Origin: Rhinopomastus cyanomelas
Lineage: Eukaryota; Chordata; Aves; Bucerotiformes; Rhinopomastidae
NCBI GenBank assembly: GCA_013400115.1
Contig: VXBP01005044.1
Span: 18,623 to 82,622 of the forward strand
Length of the DNA: 64,000 nt
Direction of reading: 5' to 3'
Shown here: piece by piece, positions 12,601 through 27,600 of the stretch
Layout: every line of letters starts with the position of its first letter
Position numbering within the stretch: position 1 is the stretch's first letter
Notes under the pieces: generated by a model
The model's input: the letters and a program-made list of their open reading frames with translations, nothing else
The model's database searches: none
Told to the model about the DNA's origin: nothing
Translations under genes and position numbers: made by a program

Positions 12601-15600
12601 CCCCAAAACTTACATATGAAGAGGATCATGAGTTTGCCATCTGATACCTCTTCGGAACAGAAAAGCCAAAACCCCATACTTTCTAGATCGTCTTATTTCA
12701 GAAAATAGGTACTAGGAACATTTTTATTGTTCACACTGCAGATAGTGCAGAAAACAAATGCCCAGGAGAACACCCCAGGCTTCTCCTCCTACCAATGCAC
12801 GAAAGACATCTCCTGTAACTTCTAAGGAGATTTGCTTCATCTTAGAGGGTGAACCAAGTTGGGGGAAAAAGCAAATTAAGAAAAACCTGCATCATGTCAA
12901 ATATTTTGTAACTACAGAATCGCAGAACATTAGGGATTGGAAGGCACCTCAAAAGATCTAGTCCATTCCCCCAGCACAGCAGGACCACCTAGATCATATC
13001 ACACAGGACACATGCAGGTGAGTTTTAAATGTCTCCAGATAAGGAGACATCCACCCTTCACATATTTATCAACATTAATGGGGTCACTCCTCAGGCTCCT
13101 CTTCTCCAGGCTTAAGACCCAGCTCCTTCAGCCTTTACTCATCACAGAGATGCTCCACTCCAGCAGCTCCGTCTCCTCCTGGAACTGAGGGGCCCAGAAC
13201 CAGACACAAGACTCCAGAATTGGTCTCTCCAAGGCAGAGTACAGAGGGAGGAGACTCTCTCGATCTGCTAACCATCCCCTTGGCCTTCTTGGCCACAAGT
13301 GTACAGTGCTGGTTCATTATTACCCTGCTGGCCACCAGGACTCCCCAGGCCCCTTTCTCCTACACTGCTCTCCAAAAGGTCAGTCCCCAGTCTATACTTA
13401 TTTACTGAATTAATTACCAGGTACATCATTATTAGATGTCTAACAGTGCCCCTCAGTACAAGGGAAGAGCTACCTTATATCCACCAAGGAACACTCTGTT
13501 GCTAGTGCTCTCATCATCTCCAGCTTTGCCTCCAGTTTTCTCAGACAGGCGACAGTCACTGTTTTCTCAGCTCCGGAATCATAAAGCATTACCTGGTGCA
13601 GACCACAAGCACAGTGGAACAGAACAAACCCCTCTGTTAGTTGGAACAAACAAGAATTCAAAGTGTGCCTGAAGAGCTCAACGTAATTCAAGCCAAGAAT
13701 ACTATGACTCCACGCACTGAAGAGCTAGCCTTCGCACCAAAAAACTTCACCCAACCCAAGTGACAGCACAGAGCACCCAGAGGATGAAGCACACAAATAC
13801 ACTCAAAGGGAACCAAACACGTTTGCAGAGGTTGTTATTGAAGTACAAAATTTGTGCTTCAGTTGCTTTGATGCATTTGAATTTGTAAACCCAGGAATGC
13901 AGAACTAACTCCTCCCCATCCCTTTCCTTTTATTCTGATGTGGTTCAACACTTGTCTGGGGGCTCTTAACCTTGAGAAAGGAAGTGATTGACACCATACA
14001 AAGACCCACTTGTATTTTCTACTAGCACAGGAGTAACCTCAGGATGGTGGGGGAGAACCAACGGCAATCCAAGTCCTGAGATCATCTCTGCCAAGTAAAA
14101 AGCCACTCCTGAGTTAAGTAGCTACCTGCTCATAAAATGAGCCTTCTGATGCTCCTTCCTCACAAAACACAGTTGAAACAACACTGTGTGAGAAATCAAA
14201 GTGGACAATGTCACTCCCACATGTTACTGCACAACACCACACCAGTTCCAGGGCTTAAGCATAACAAGGTGTGTTCCTGTGATGCTAAGGAGAGTTCCAT
14301 CTTCTGATTAAGCATCTGAATTACAGCAACTGGGTTCGCCCAGCTTCTGGAATCTAAGCTGAACTGTTATGGAACAGCTCAGGAACGTGTGCCAACCTCA
14401 TGAGCTTTCCCCAACCAGCAAGTTCCCTGCTAAAGGCATCAGACACTAATTTTATATCTGCAGCAACACGTGACTTAAACTCTTGACAAAAGCAGAAGGC
14501 AGTAGGAAAAAATATTCACATGGAAATAAGAAGCAAAGACTTGGGCACTACCTGGATCAACAAATGCTCAGAAATATCAGAAATTAAACCCTCTTGCAAT
14601 AAGAGGTTTTACCTCTGCGCTTGTTTCAGTGACAACCCTGCTGATCTGACCTCTCTGCCACTTTTTCACGTCACTGATGTAAGCAGCACAGTGCATTTGG
14701 CTTTCCCACTTCAGAGACTGGGGCTGGGATTCTCCATAGACGGCAGCCATCTTCTCCTGCAAACTAACATCCAAAGTCCACTTTTCTAGAGGTTTAGTTA
14801 CTAGTTTTTGTACTTTTTAACTGACAGAGTCAGTTTAACAGACATACAGCACTCAAGTTTATTTCTAACAGGTCAGAAACACATGGAAATAATCAGTGTA
14901 AGTACAGAAGGATCACAATCACCCAACTTGGAAGATGCACTGTTTACTCTCAGTGTGTTACTCAGTGTCAGTTCCACAGCTTGGGAGACTTGCATTGCTG
15001 TTAAGAGAGTGTTTTTCATAAAGGAATGGGGAAGAGCTGAAAGATCTGATCTTTCTGGACAGTACTGTCCTTATCAGGCTCCAGTATTTATGTTAAAATT
15101 GGCCTGAAAAAGGATTGGAACAGGTACTTAATCGGGCACTACACTAATTTATTCAGTATTTGGAATCCCAACCCGTTTCTGTTCCTGTACTTTCCTCAAC
15201 AAAGCAAGTTAAGCCAACAGCACTATCAAGAGTAACCAGTGCCAATGCAATCCTAACCAGGCTTTGTCGTAACTATACTTCACTACTTGCCACTCATGAT
15301 CTTAAACAGCAAAGTTATCTGGATTTTAGTACCTTTTCACTTTGCGTTCTGATGACAGCCGCTGTACGAAGATCTTGCTGGGAGATACAACATGACTGAT
15401 TCTCACTTGTATCCCTTTCTTACAAAGGGAATTAAAGTCTTCATCCACAGATTCCATTTCTAAATGGTTTAAAGCTTCTGGATTTTCAGCTATTTCTTCG
15501 GAGTAAGCATCCCACGTTTCGGTGGGATCTCCACTGGCACCTACAGCACTCCTGTAAAGGGCATCAAGTCATTACAGTAGGAGTTTCTTGCTTTAACAGT

Positions 15601-18600
15601 GTATTAAAAGCTCAATAATCACAGCTTGACACAACTTGAACCACTCAGATGAAGAAAAATGAAAAAGTCAGAAAAGCAGAAAAAACTCCCAACAGCAAAC
15701 AAACCCATTTACTGCCAAATGCTGCTTCTGAAAGACTCATGATAGAAACCAATTTTAATCCTCTTCCACGAGGTGTCCTTGCATATTAGGATTTAGTTTG
15801 AGGATTCAACTGCCCCAAACCACAGTTACCTTCTGTAACTTAGGTCAGCTGGTAAATGGAATTTGTAATGAAATGACAAATCACAGATCTAGCAAAGCCC
15901 AGCCACTGGGGGTGACACACTGAACCCAAAAACTGTCACACAACTGCACTGTAATGCACAGGGTATTTACCCAGAGATGTAAGACGCCAGATCTTCTTCA
16001 ACTAGCTGGCAGTTAACACTAAAGTTTCTTCCATGAACAGCAGAGTCAATGAGTTCAACAGATAAGATGTTATCTGAAATTCCTATGAATTAATAACAAA
16101 CAGAATTAGCACTAATGTGCTCAGTGACAACAGAAAGGCCAGCTGTGGCTTCGTCAGTGCTAACAGGCATGGATTTGTAAAGTTACACTTGACTGGCAAA
16201 GGAATCCATTCTCATCATCTACAGACTTTGCTTAGTGCAGAGCTGTAGCATTAAAACACATCACTAGGGAAACTTATCACTAAAAGTTATTGCTCCAAAG
16301 CAATGAAAATACTGTAGCATTGGGGAAAAACTGCTAGTAAGGCAAATATGCTGGGTTCTTCTTGATTCAGAGCAGTAATCATTACATTCCCAGCTACCAA
16401 CAAAGCCAGAAAGGCCCAAGATCACTCACACTTTTGGGAACAAACACATCTTAGTAAACCAGGCGACTCACATCACTTAATGCTGCTGTGGTCCTAAGAT
16501 AACACTGAAGGAGCTTCTGCCAGAAGCTGCCTCAGTTCATGTCCCCTCCTATCAGTTCCTGTTTAGGCAGACTTCCTCCAGGCTACCCGTCCCAGGGACA
16601 AACATAACCATTTCACAAAAATACCATCTAAAACACAAGAGTGCTTGTTTCTACGTTTGAGTTGATTAACAGATGAAATAAGACTCTTGGTAACTCACCC
16701 AGGACTATGCACTGCAGAACTTTATGCTCAGTGATTTCTTCAAACCGTTTCTTGGCTTTTCTGCTCCACTCACAGGCCCCTCTATAAGGCTGAATACAGG
16801 CCAGCCTGCACCTGATGGCCTGAAGAACAACTCAAGTTATGGATCCACCATCACACAAGCAAGACCATCTCATTACAGCCAAACCCCAGCTTTTGCTCTG
16901 CACTCATTTAACATCTGACCACCTCCTGTGAAGAGCTGGCCATCAACATCAAATTCAGATCTGCTCTTGATGAAATTGCTTCTCTTTGCTCCCTTTATTA
17001 GGTACTGAACTGGTGCAGCCATCAGCAAAGGTCGCTGCAGGTACACTATAACAAAATCCTTCAGCCTGTTTTGCTTACGATATCATAGCCCAGACTCCAA
17101 GCATCATTGTCACCAACACTGGAGAAGGCTGAAGGACCCTTAATCAGATCCCACAGTACCATGTCACAACATTCCTGAAAGTTGTCAATTAGAAGACATA
17201 AAACAAAAGACATAGGGAAATCAGATAATTTTAGTATTAGGAATAGAAGTTCTCTTTACCAGCTTTACTACAAGTTTTGGTGGCTAGCCTGAGGCTTTAA
17301 GTTAACTCTGAATGGGTTTGTTTCCTCCTCACTGTTTATTTCACCAGAAAGAGGAGGAACACAGATAAGGGAAATAGTGCACTGAGAAAGGAAGTGGACT
17401 TGGAACACATGAAGTATGGAAATCACCCTTAAGATATCCATTAGCACTGAGGAACAGGTATACAGAGCAAGAGAAGGATACCACATATCCACAAGGAATT
17501 ATGGAGGTTTCTTCCCCCCAGAGAGTGGGCACAGCAGATCAACCCAGTTATCCAAGAACTTGCACATGATCTCACATCCTTCTGTTGGGGTTTTTATGCT
17601 GCATGAGTTCAATGTCTTGTATTTTGTTACAGCCCAGTAGCACATTAACTAAACTAACTGGTTTATCTCATCCCAGACCTAATCCACCAGTGACACCTTT
17701 AACACACAGCACAATACCCAACACACTGCTTCATCTGCTCCAAACTGAAGCATTAACATGCCAACTGCAACAACACTGTTTCAGAACTTTCCTCAAGTCT
17801 CAATTCTTTTGACTGAAAAACTTCCCCCAGAAACAGATTCCAAAATAGAAACGGATTCTGCTTGCAGCAGATGATGTCAAAAGACATCACCTTACTGCCT
17901 CTGGTGCTTACAGCTTGTTAAAAAAACCCAACTAGCACAAGAAGCTTTAAGGTTCATCATAACCAATGTTGAAAACCACAGCTACTCCATCAACTGAAGA
18001 GAAAGTACTTTCTACTTAAGTGCAGCTTTGATCTGGTGGAAATAGCTTCCTATCTCCTTCCTTCTTATAGTGAGGGGCCCAGAACTGAACACAGCAGTTC
18101 AGATGAGGCCTCACCACTGCCAAGTCCAAGGTCACAACAACATCCCTACTCCCACTGGCCATGCTATTCCCAATACAAGCCAGGATCCTGCTGGCCTTCT
18201 TGACCGCTGGGGCACACTGCTGGCTCATATGAAGCCAGCTGGCCACCAGCAGCCATCTTTTTCTGCTGGGCAGTTTTCCAGCCACTCTTCCCAAGATTAT
18301 AATTTGAAATTGTAAAGAGTAAAAGTTAATCTGATTTACTATGGAGTAAAAGAAAATCTGAATTAAACAGTTTACTTGTGCCTCTTCACCACAAGGTGCC
18401 AGGACATTTCAGTTAACATGGAATGAAACAATGAAAAACAGGTTTGTTGATGATCAAGTCACAATGCAAGCCCAGGTGAGAAGTCACTTGCTTAACATTT
18501 CATTTACTAGCCACTCTCTCCCCTTCCATCCCGAGATTCTCATAATTCTGAGTGTTTGCTTCAGGCAAGTGCAAATTTACCTCTTCTGGAGAGCTCAGAA

Positions 18601-21600
18601 ACTCCTTCTTTACTCTGCGCAGGTCTGCAAGAGGTAAGCAAGCACTGTTGCCAAAATCAACAAATTTTACCACAACTTCGTGATCACTCAGCAGCTCTGC
18701 AAGTAAAACAGCCCAAGTTATTGGGAAGAAAGCGTCTGATGCAAGTTAAAACACAAGACTTTCAGAACAAACTTCACAGGCACACCACATAATCACAGAG
18801 TGTCACTTTCACATGCTCTGTGACTTACTTCAAACCCACCACACTGTTACAATAATTTTCTATAATTTTCTGTATGATCCTAAAATTTTAAGTGTGCCAC
18901 ATCTTTTTATTCAAAGAGTATAAACCACTGTACTAACAAGCAGAACAGAATATAAATCAGTCCTTCCGACTTGATGATGTTAACTTGTTAGGATACCCAC
19001 TACAGACACTGTCTGGTTGCCACCAGTCACATCCAGCGAGTCACTGTGACCTAGTACCACATCTGGTTCTGGAGCCAGCCCTACAGAATCCATTCCTCAC
19101 CCACAATCCGGGCTCTGCACCATCTCCCATCTTCCCGCTTTGCAATGCAGGCTTGGCCATCAAGGGGGCAGACAATTTCCAAGTTCTCCAAGTTCTCACT
19201 TTCATAAGCCTCCTGAATTCTCTCTGAAAGAGGTAAAAACTTCAGACTCCTTCTCTGTAAAGACTCCAGATTCTCTCTCTGAAAGAAGAAAAAGATATTG
19301 TTTTTAAAAACTGTATTAATTGGCATTTAATTAGCATTATTGCTCTTTTAAGGGGCATTTTTGCCCTAGTACTCAACTTTCTAGTCCTTTCCCCAAATGA
19401 AGCAGCAGGCTATGAACATGTAAAGGTAGCTAAAGACCCTCATAGCTGTTGAGCATTGCCCTGTTCCACCCTCACTCTGAACTGGTAAACTCTGAAATAG
19501 CCAAACATGAACTAACTACAACAGAGAACAGGAATTTAGACAAATTCCAGAAACTCTCGGAATTCCACAGACATTAAGAATTAATCCTTCACTTCCAAGA
19601 ATTCCAAAGCTGGTAGCAATTGACAGAAGTGAACAGAAATTGGAGCTTCATTAAGGTGGACTCTACGAGCAGCTCAACATTAAATTGGTTGTTCAGAGCC
19701 TTATTTAGAGAGACTTTATTGCTGAACTTACCAAATGGAGATAGAAATCACCTGGACTATTAATGTGACAAATTACAACAGAGACTTCTCTCTCCTGTGG
19801 GATATCAGCAGGACTATACTGTGAGACGATCTTTTCTAACTGATTGGGCAGATGCCATCTAAACATGAGGTAAATAAAATGACATTTTCAATACATTCTG
19901 TCACAATCTTCCCTTTTACATTCAAAGGTCAGGTTCCCCATAAAAACTACAAAGCAGCTTTAAAGTAGTAACCTGGTCCATGCTTGGACTACCCCACTTG
20001 TAGTTGGGGCAGCCACCCCTCTCTAATGCTTCCTCACCCCCCCCACCCCCTCCATAAACCTTGAAAGCTGAAGGATGACACATGGCAGTTGCCTCCTAAA
20101 ACGGTTTTATTATTTGGAAGGCAGGAGCGTACACTGAACTGCTTTAAAAAGGCTCACATCCACTACACTAGCTAAGTAATTTTCCTCTCTTATGGAAATA
20201 AGCAATTACCTGAAAAATACAGATGCAGCACAAAATCATTTCCCACTGCTTTCACCATCCCAATTACTTTTGTTCAGGCATCTACAGAGACAGTTCTCTG
20301 GTGCAGCCAAATTAACTGCCATTTCCTACAGGTTTGCACATTGCAGTCCTGCACTCAAACCCCCCTCGTGTTCTCCACCTCCTGCCTCTTCCAATGATTC
20401 CTCTGAAGCAGCTCTCTTCTGCCCTAATGCCAACATCAAGCTCCCCATCACACCTTCCTGTTGGTTCTCCTATTTTTCAAGCTCCATCATGTTCTGTGGC
20501 CAGATCAGATGAGCCTGCCACTGCCTAGGCTAACAAATCAAAAAGCTAAAGGCTGACTTCTGAATGTTCTTAGGTGCCATTTAGTAAAGGGGAAAGCAGG
20601 AAATCAATAGATACTGCTGAAGTTTAACAGGTCACACTAAAAACATTAACACTGCACAAATAAGTGGCTTAACTCACTTTCAAGTGTTAAGCCTCTAGAA
20701 TTTATGCCATAAGAGCATAAACTGAAAGACATACCTTGCATAATCTAGAAAGACTAACGCATCCTTGACAGACACTGGTACTCTAGTGATGGCTTCATTA
20801 AACCGAGGTTTTCTCAAATCCACCATGAGAACACCATTCTCTTTTCCAAATACAACCATTAACACAGTTTTGTTCTTCACCATTGTGGAAAACTGAGTCC
20901 TTGCTTCATCTTCCCAAACTCGTCTCTGTTAGGAAGAAAGGAAAACTTACTGAACAACAGAGAAAACAGAAGTTATACAGAGTAATTAAAAAAAAGCCAC
21001 ATCCTTTCTGACATTTTATCTACCTTGAAAAAAAAACTTGTCTCTTGCATCAAGTTAAAGTTATCTTCTCATGAGTTGCTGCCAATCTGTGCTTTTTAGA
21101 ATAGAAAGAATGAAATTACTAGTAAGGGAAGCACTTCAATCACACCTGGCAAGGCTGGCTCAGATCTTTCCTATTTAAAGTCATTTTAGACATCAGACTG
21201 CTAAAAACACCCCCAAAACCCACCAGCAGTTTCCTCTCAAACACAGAGCTGCACTGGACAGAGCTGAAAACCAAAGGAAGATGATTCAGTAAGTAATTAC
21301 TGAATAAGACACCGCAGAGGTTCCTTTTCTAAGGGAATAAGGGTAGACTGTACTCTGTTGTTCTACTGAACAAGAACAGGTAACAACTCTCAAACAGCAA
21401 AAAGTAGTAAAAAAGGACAATCCCTGGGAAGATTCTCTCAGGAATTCCGAAGGCATTTTTCTGCTGCTTAAGTTATTACCTGCATCAAGTTTACAGACAA
21501 CCACAAAACAAGACCGTCAGTTCTGCAATTTGTTTTTACATTTGACTAAATGTCTACAGTAAGACTCCTGATACTTAAGTTTGAAAAATGTATTTCTAAA

Positions 21601-24600
21601 CCCAGAGGCTTTTAAGACAGACTACTATCATTTGGTTTTTCTCCAGTGAAAGCAATGCACACACCCTAATTTAAGTATTACAATAATACTACACTTGCGT
21701 TTCCTTCTGTTTAGACTGGAATAAGTTAATTGGAAAATACACATTTCAGTTCATTGAATATAAGAGTAAGTATCTAAAAGGAAAAAGTATCTCTGGAAAT
21801 AGTGAAAACCACTTTTCCTTACTTCACTTCTGGGAACAATATCCTTCAGCGAACACTGCACTGCTAAGGGAGGAACAGCCATAAGCTCTGCTTCCATGCG
21901 CCAATCAGGCTTCCTTACAAACCAACTGATGTCATCTGTTTCAATCACTTGCAGAGCAGCAGATTCAGGCCTTTCAGTAGGAACAAATCTGTTGGTCAAG
22001 GGGAACAAAGGCAAAAAAAACCCCAAACCCAGACTTGAAATCAAAGACATTCATGGAAGTGAAACAACCACAAAGCCTCATTTAACTGCATTTTGTTTTA
22101 AACATTGAAGTCTAACACATTCTCTTTTGCAATACAAGTCTAAGCAAAACATTTTGATATTAAGGCTCTTGGACATCCTCACAACTAGTAACAGTCAAGA
22201 TCATCAATTCTCCAGTTTGTTTTTACATTTGACTAAAAGAACATCTACAGTAGGAGTTCTGGTATTTAAACCTGAAGTATCTAACAACTACTGCAGACAA
22301 AACTCTCTCCTTATAAAACGTACCCTGATAAAATCAGAACCACACAGCTCCCAAAATCAATCAAGAAGGCTTCCAGCAGTGCTATCTCAGAGACTTTATA
22401 TCCCATGGCTTTAAAAGGCCTCCTCGTATTTCCACTGTTTTGGGGAATCAGTTCTGTGATGACTCCACGGCACCACTTTCCAGTTTCCTCATTCTTAATA
22501 AAGGTTAGGGCACCTGTATGAAGTTGGAATTAAAAATACACTGAATCAATACTGGAAATGTTAGTACAGCTCTGCGTAACATCCCACAGCTCTCTGATCT
22601 CCCACACAACTTGTACACAAACCCTTCAAAAACTGTCTCAATAGCCACTACATGTTTCCTCTTCACAACATTCCTTTACATGCTGCTTGTAAGGCCAGGA
22701 GCTTTGTGTCTTGTACCAGTAAGGAATTCCTGGCAAACTTGCTACATCTCCTTGTAAAGTGGCAAAAACCTACTCAAACTGAGGGTTGCTGCACATTTCT
22801 TAGCAGCTTTCTCAACACCTCGTTTCTGGTGCAACGTCTTTCATTTTTACTTCGCGAACAGTTTCCATCCATTTAGTGATCCCAAAAAAAGCATCACCTT
22901 TCCACTCCAAGAGAAATGCTGTTTGCATGAGAGAAAGGGAATTTACTGAATCCGTGAAGGACCTGCACCAGTCAGGAAAACCAGTACAGCTGAACAGTTC
23001 TCAGGGGAGAGCTGCCACCTAGTGCTGGAAAACAGCGCTTAGAGGAAGGTGCTTAGCTGCTGCTTCCTCTAAACACTCAGTTGGGGTCAAGAACTGCCTT
23101 CTTTACTTCTACCAGTTTAGAGGATTAAAAGAACAGGCTGATTTACCAAGCAGCATGTACAGAGCTCCCCAACAAGCATTAGCTTTGTTCCAAAACACAT
23201 TAAGAACTGCTTCACTATAGCTGAGGGGAAAAAACCAACCCCAGAGACAACACAGTGCAGGCTAACAGGATTTTCAGCTATTTCTGAAGACATCATAAGT
23301 TTACCTAGTTCCAAAATATCCCAAGGAAGAAGACAGGAACACTCATCACAGCAGAACTTCTTCAGTTTATTCTCCAAAGCCCTGACTTTTGGCCTCTGTG
23401 ACAATCTCTGAACGTAGAAGTGGCAGGGATTTATAATGTGGCTCACAAGCACCAGTTCAGCTGAACGTGGGGAAGACATAGAACACATTACCATCTCCAA
23501 GGGACTCAACAGAAGTTATCAGACACTTCATCAGCTTCATGCAGCTGACACATCTGCTCACACTTGTTTCAGACTAGTTATGACATTTACTTCGTGATTT
23601 AGTCTGCTCTTATGAGCTCCCTCCCACTACCCCACACAACACAAGGCTTTCGCTGCTTACAAAGCAGTAGCCTGAAGGTAACTAAGCTTGTGTTCCCTCT
23701 AACACAAGTTCCTCTAAGAGAAATAAGAAGCTTCTTGAAAGAAGTCATGCTTGATCAACCTGATAGCCTTTTATGAGCTCCAAGAAGTGTCAACAAGGTT
23801 GGAGAAGGGACTGGAGAAAAAACCTTGTGAGGAGAAGCTAAAGGAGTTGGGGCTGATTAGCCTGGAGTAAAACAGGCTATGGGGAAACCTGAAAGGAAGC
23901 TGGAAAGAGGTGGGGGAGTTGGCCTCTTCTTACAAGGAAGTGACAGGACAAGAGGAAGTGGCATGAAGCTGCCCCAGAGGAACTTGAGGTTGGACATTAG
24001 GACAAACTTCTTCCTGGAACCAGTCATTAGGCCATGGAACAGGCTGCCCAGGGAGGGGGTTGAGTCACCATTCCTGGACATGTTCCACAGTCACAGATTG
24101 TAGCTCCAGGACAGGGCTTTGGGGTGCCCTTGGGACAGCTGTGTTAATGACTGGACTCAAATATCTTAAAGATCTTTTCCAACCTGAATGAGCCAAAACA
24201 ATAAAAAAACCAAACCAATCAGAAAACAAAAAACCCCAAACTAAGCCAAAAAAAAATCTCATTGCCCTAATCTTATTCTTCGCTCATATTGTGTCCTAGA
24301 CTGAAGTACATCTTTGCACCAGCTCTCCTTCCTCATCAGCATCTCTTCAGTTAGTTTCTTACCCAACACTGTCACCTCTACTCCCCAACCCACATTAACA
24401 TACGCATCCAACTCTCATTCCTCAATGGGATGGATCCTCAGTGAACAAAACCATTTTCCAGATAGGAAAACCACTAACCAGCTTCTTGTTGAATAGGTGC
24501 TTCCATCTTGAAGGGTCTCCTACTCTGTTCATCAGCTGGAAATGCAGAGGAAAGCTCTGTTTAGTTTTAGATGTTTAAGGAATGAAGTTGTTTACATAAA

Positions 24601-27600
24601 TATAGCAAAGCAGCAACCGGAGACAAGAAATCCCAGATATCAAACTGGTTCTGCAATGGCAACACTTCTGTTTGCTGGGACAGAAAGAGATACAACACAT
24701 GCACAGGGCTAGCCACCTGCTGATTCCAACACCACAAAACCAGCACTAACATTCTTAGAGCCAACACACAGCTAACTCCTATCATGCTGCATGTCTGAAG
24801 GGATTTGGGAATTCCACTGGGATTCTGGAATAGACTATTTCAGACAGTCTGAATTAAACTTCACCTTGAACCCAGCTGTGTGATACCACAGTGACTCCTG
24901 TATGCCATCCCTATCCCCTTCAACCTCAACTCTCAAACACAACCAATCACAGCAATGGCCTAGGACACTGTGGACATAAAGCACTCTCGAAGCTAAGCAT
25001 TTTAAGAGTATTAGTTTAAGATTATTAGCATTAATAACACTGCTTGGGACACAGTTGTCTATTCCCTACTACTATTCTCCCAAGTAACTGGAAAGTCAAT
25101 GTTCCAGATTGTTCGTAATGCCTTCAGCCTCACTTCTGAACACCCCCTGGACACTAGCTGGGTTGGCTCTGCTAGACTCACTCCAGTGAGACAGGGGCTG
25201 CCAGTACTCTGGGGTCCAGAACCAGACACACACTTCTCCAGATTCAGTCTCACAAGAGCTTAAGAGAGGGCAACAATCACTTCCTGGACCTGTCAGCTAG
25301 AGCTTCTCACTAGTAAAGTCCAGGGAAAACATGACAAGCTGAGGAACCTCAGTGTTATTGGTAGTTCATGTATGGCAACGCCTTGAGAGAAGGCTCAGGA
25401 AGCCAAACCAGCTTTAAGAAGTTATTACAGTCTTAGAGCTAACAGTCAAAAAGGCTCATCCAGGTAATCACACAAACTTAGCACACCTCTTTGAGGGAAC
25501 CTGGGACAAAGTCTTCACTAAGCTCAGCAAACAAAGAAGCCACAACAGAAGCACAAGGGAAGAACAAGTGCAACAGACATCAATGAATATTTTATAGGAG
25601 ATCACTACAAACACAGATCATTATATAAACCCTGCACAACAATGGAACCTAGAAAGCATCAGGGATTGAGCAGCTTACCTTCCGCATCATCTTCAAGTAT
25701 TTCTTCTATTATAACATCTGGGCTGGAAGATGATTCTGATGAAAAGATAGTCTGGTGACCTACTGCAGGAGCTGCTTGCACTTGAGGACTCACTTCTCTA
25801 CAAACATCATGCTTGTTTCCAGGAGTCTTTATTTTACTGTCTCGCCTAAGTGCTGGGGACATCTTCTCTACAGGCGAGTCACAGCCTGACTCTTCTTCAA
25901 TGAGAGGAGCATGAGGTCCATTTCCTTCACTGTAGGTGGAAAAACATTTGTTTGGAAACGAGTTAATACTATTCCATCCACTTTTACAGAACCACAAGTC
26001 AAAGCAGGTGGTTTAGTAAGAACTCAGCAACGCACTACAAAACAAGCACCTGTGCAGCTGAAGGACAAGTGCAAGATCAAGGACAAAAGCTGAAGGAGTG
26101 CAGCTGAAATCCACTGCTACGTGTTTTTAGATACCAAGGAAAGAGTAACAGGGTTTGGGAAAGTTAAACACAAGTGGCATGATGGAAATGGCACATTCTT
26201 GGGCTCAGTAAATTAACTGCCCTGATTCAATTATCGGAGACCAAAGGTACAAACAATCCGCAAAAATATGAACTTGAGACAGTTCACGTTAAAAGCAAAA
26301 GGCACATCAGGTGCCTCTGCACTGCAACCTGCAGGATTTGCAGCTATTAAGAGTCCCCAAGAAGCCTATAAACAGCTACAATTTTAAAAACAAAGACCAA
26401 TGAGGGATAAAATTGTACCTCAGTAAATTCTTAACTTGTTTTGGCTTTTGATGCCATCAGTAAGAAAAAGGAAGTGGAAATACTATGCATTTCAGTATCT
26501 GCTGTGGATTTGATTTCCACACATCAGTAACTCCCGTGTTGAAATGTGTCCTGTGAACATGGAGGTGTGGTGTTGAAGGATGTGGCTTGCTGGACCTGTG
26601 TCAGGTTTATTGCTGGACTATGATCGTAAAGGTTTTTTCCAACCTTAGTTATCACTGCAACATTCCAGCCAAGCCTCAAAACCCCCAATACTGGGCTGTT
26701 CCAGAAAACTAACATGATTAAGACCAAGCTCTTCCTTTTTCTAAAAAGGAGAGGCTGCATAAGCTGGGATGTCACATGGCTCTGGGATGTCACAATGAAA
26801 GGGCCAAAATCCTGCACAGAAATTAAAGTCAGGTATGAACTGTTGCTACAAGCAAGACTGAAATTTGATTTACAATTTTTATCTGAACTAGAAACTACTT
26901 CTAGGTAGAAATAACTTACCCCCAGCACACTACAAACTCAGTAAGTACCTTGAAAAGAGAAATGATGTGAGTTGACCACATGTTCTTGCTGGAGTTACCG
27001 CAAATTTCACTCTTTCCTGCTTCACTTTCCTTTCCAAGTATTTCAGAATCTGTTTCATTCAGCAGTGAACAAACGTTATTATTTTATCAGTATTCTCACA
27101 TTACTGCTCTTTAAAAATACAGATCAGAAGCAATGAACAGTAACTCAGAATCAATACTGCAACAGAAAGACACTAAACCAATTACAGCTCTTAAATCTCT
27201 TTGTTTTCCCTAACTTCTTGTCATCTCACACTGTCTGGATCCTCATTTCAACTCAGGTATTCAGGTCCAGGAGACAAGAAACACAAACCTTTAGCCCTGT
27301 GCCTGACCTCCCTTACCTGACATTCTAATACCCACACCACACTCGGGGAGCCTGCACATCAGGACACTTCATGCCACCCTTGCTAGAATGCATTTGCTTT
27401 ACACATTTACATAATTAAACATTTCTATGCCTGGGTGTCTTGAGTACAGGTAACACATAAGTGAAGGGCACAGACAGAACTGGAGAAATTGTGGCTAACT
27501 CACCCTGTCTCCTGATGAAGGCAAAGCTGCTCTATCCCCATACCCACCACTGGAGGGAATCAGATGCTCCACATTTTCCTTTTGGGTGCTGGGACACAAG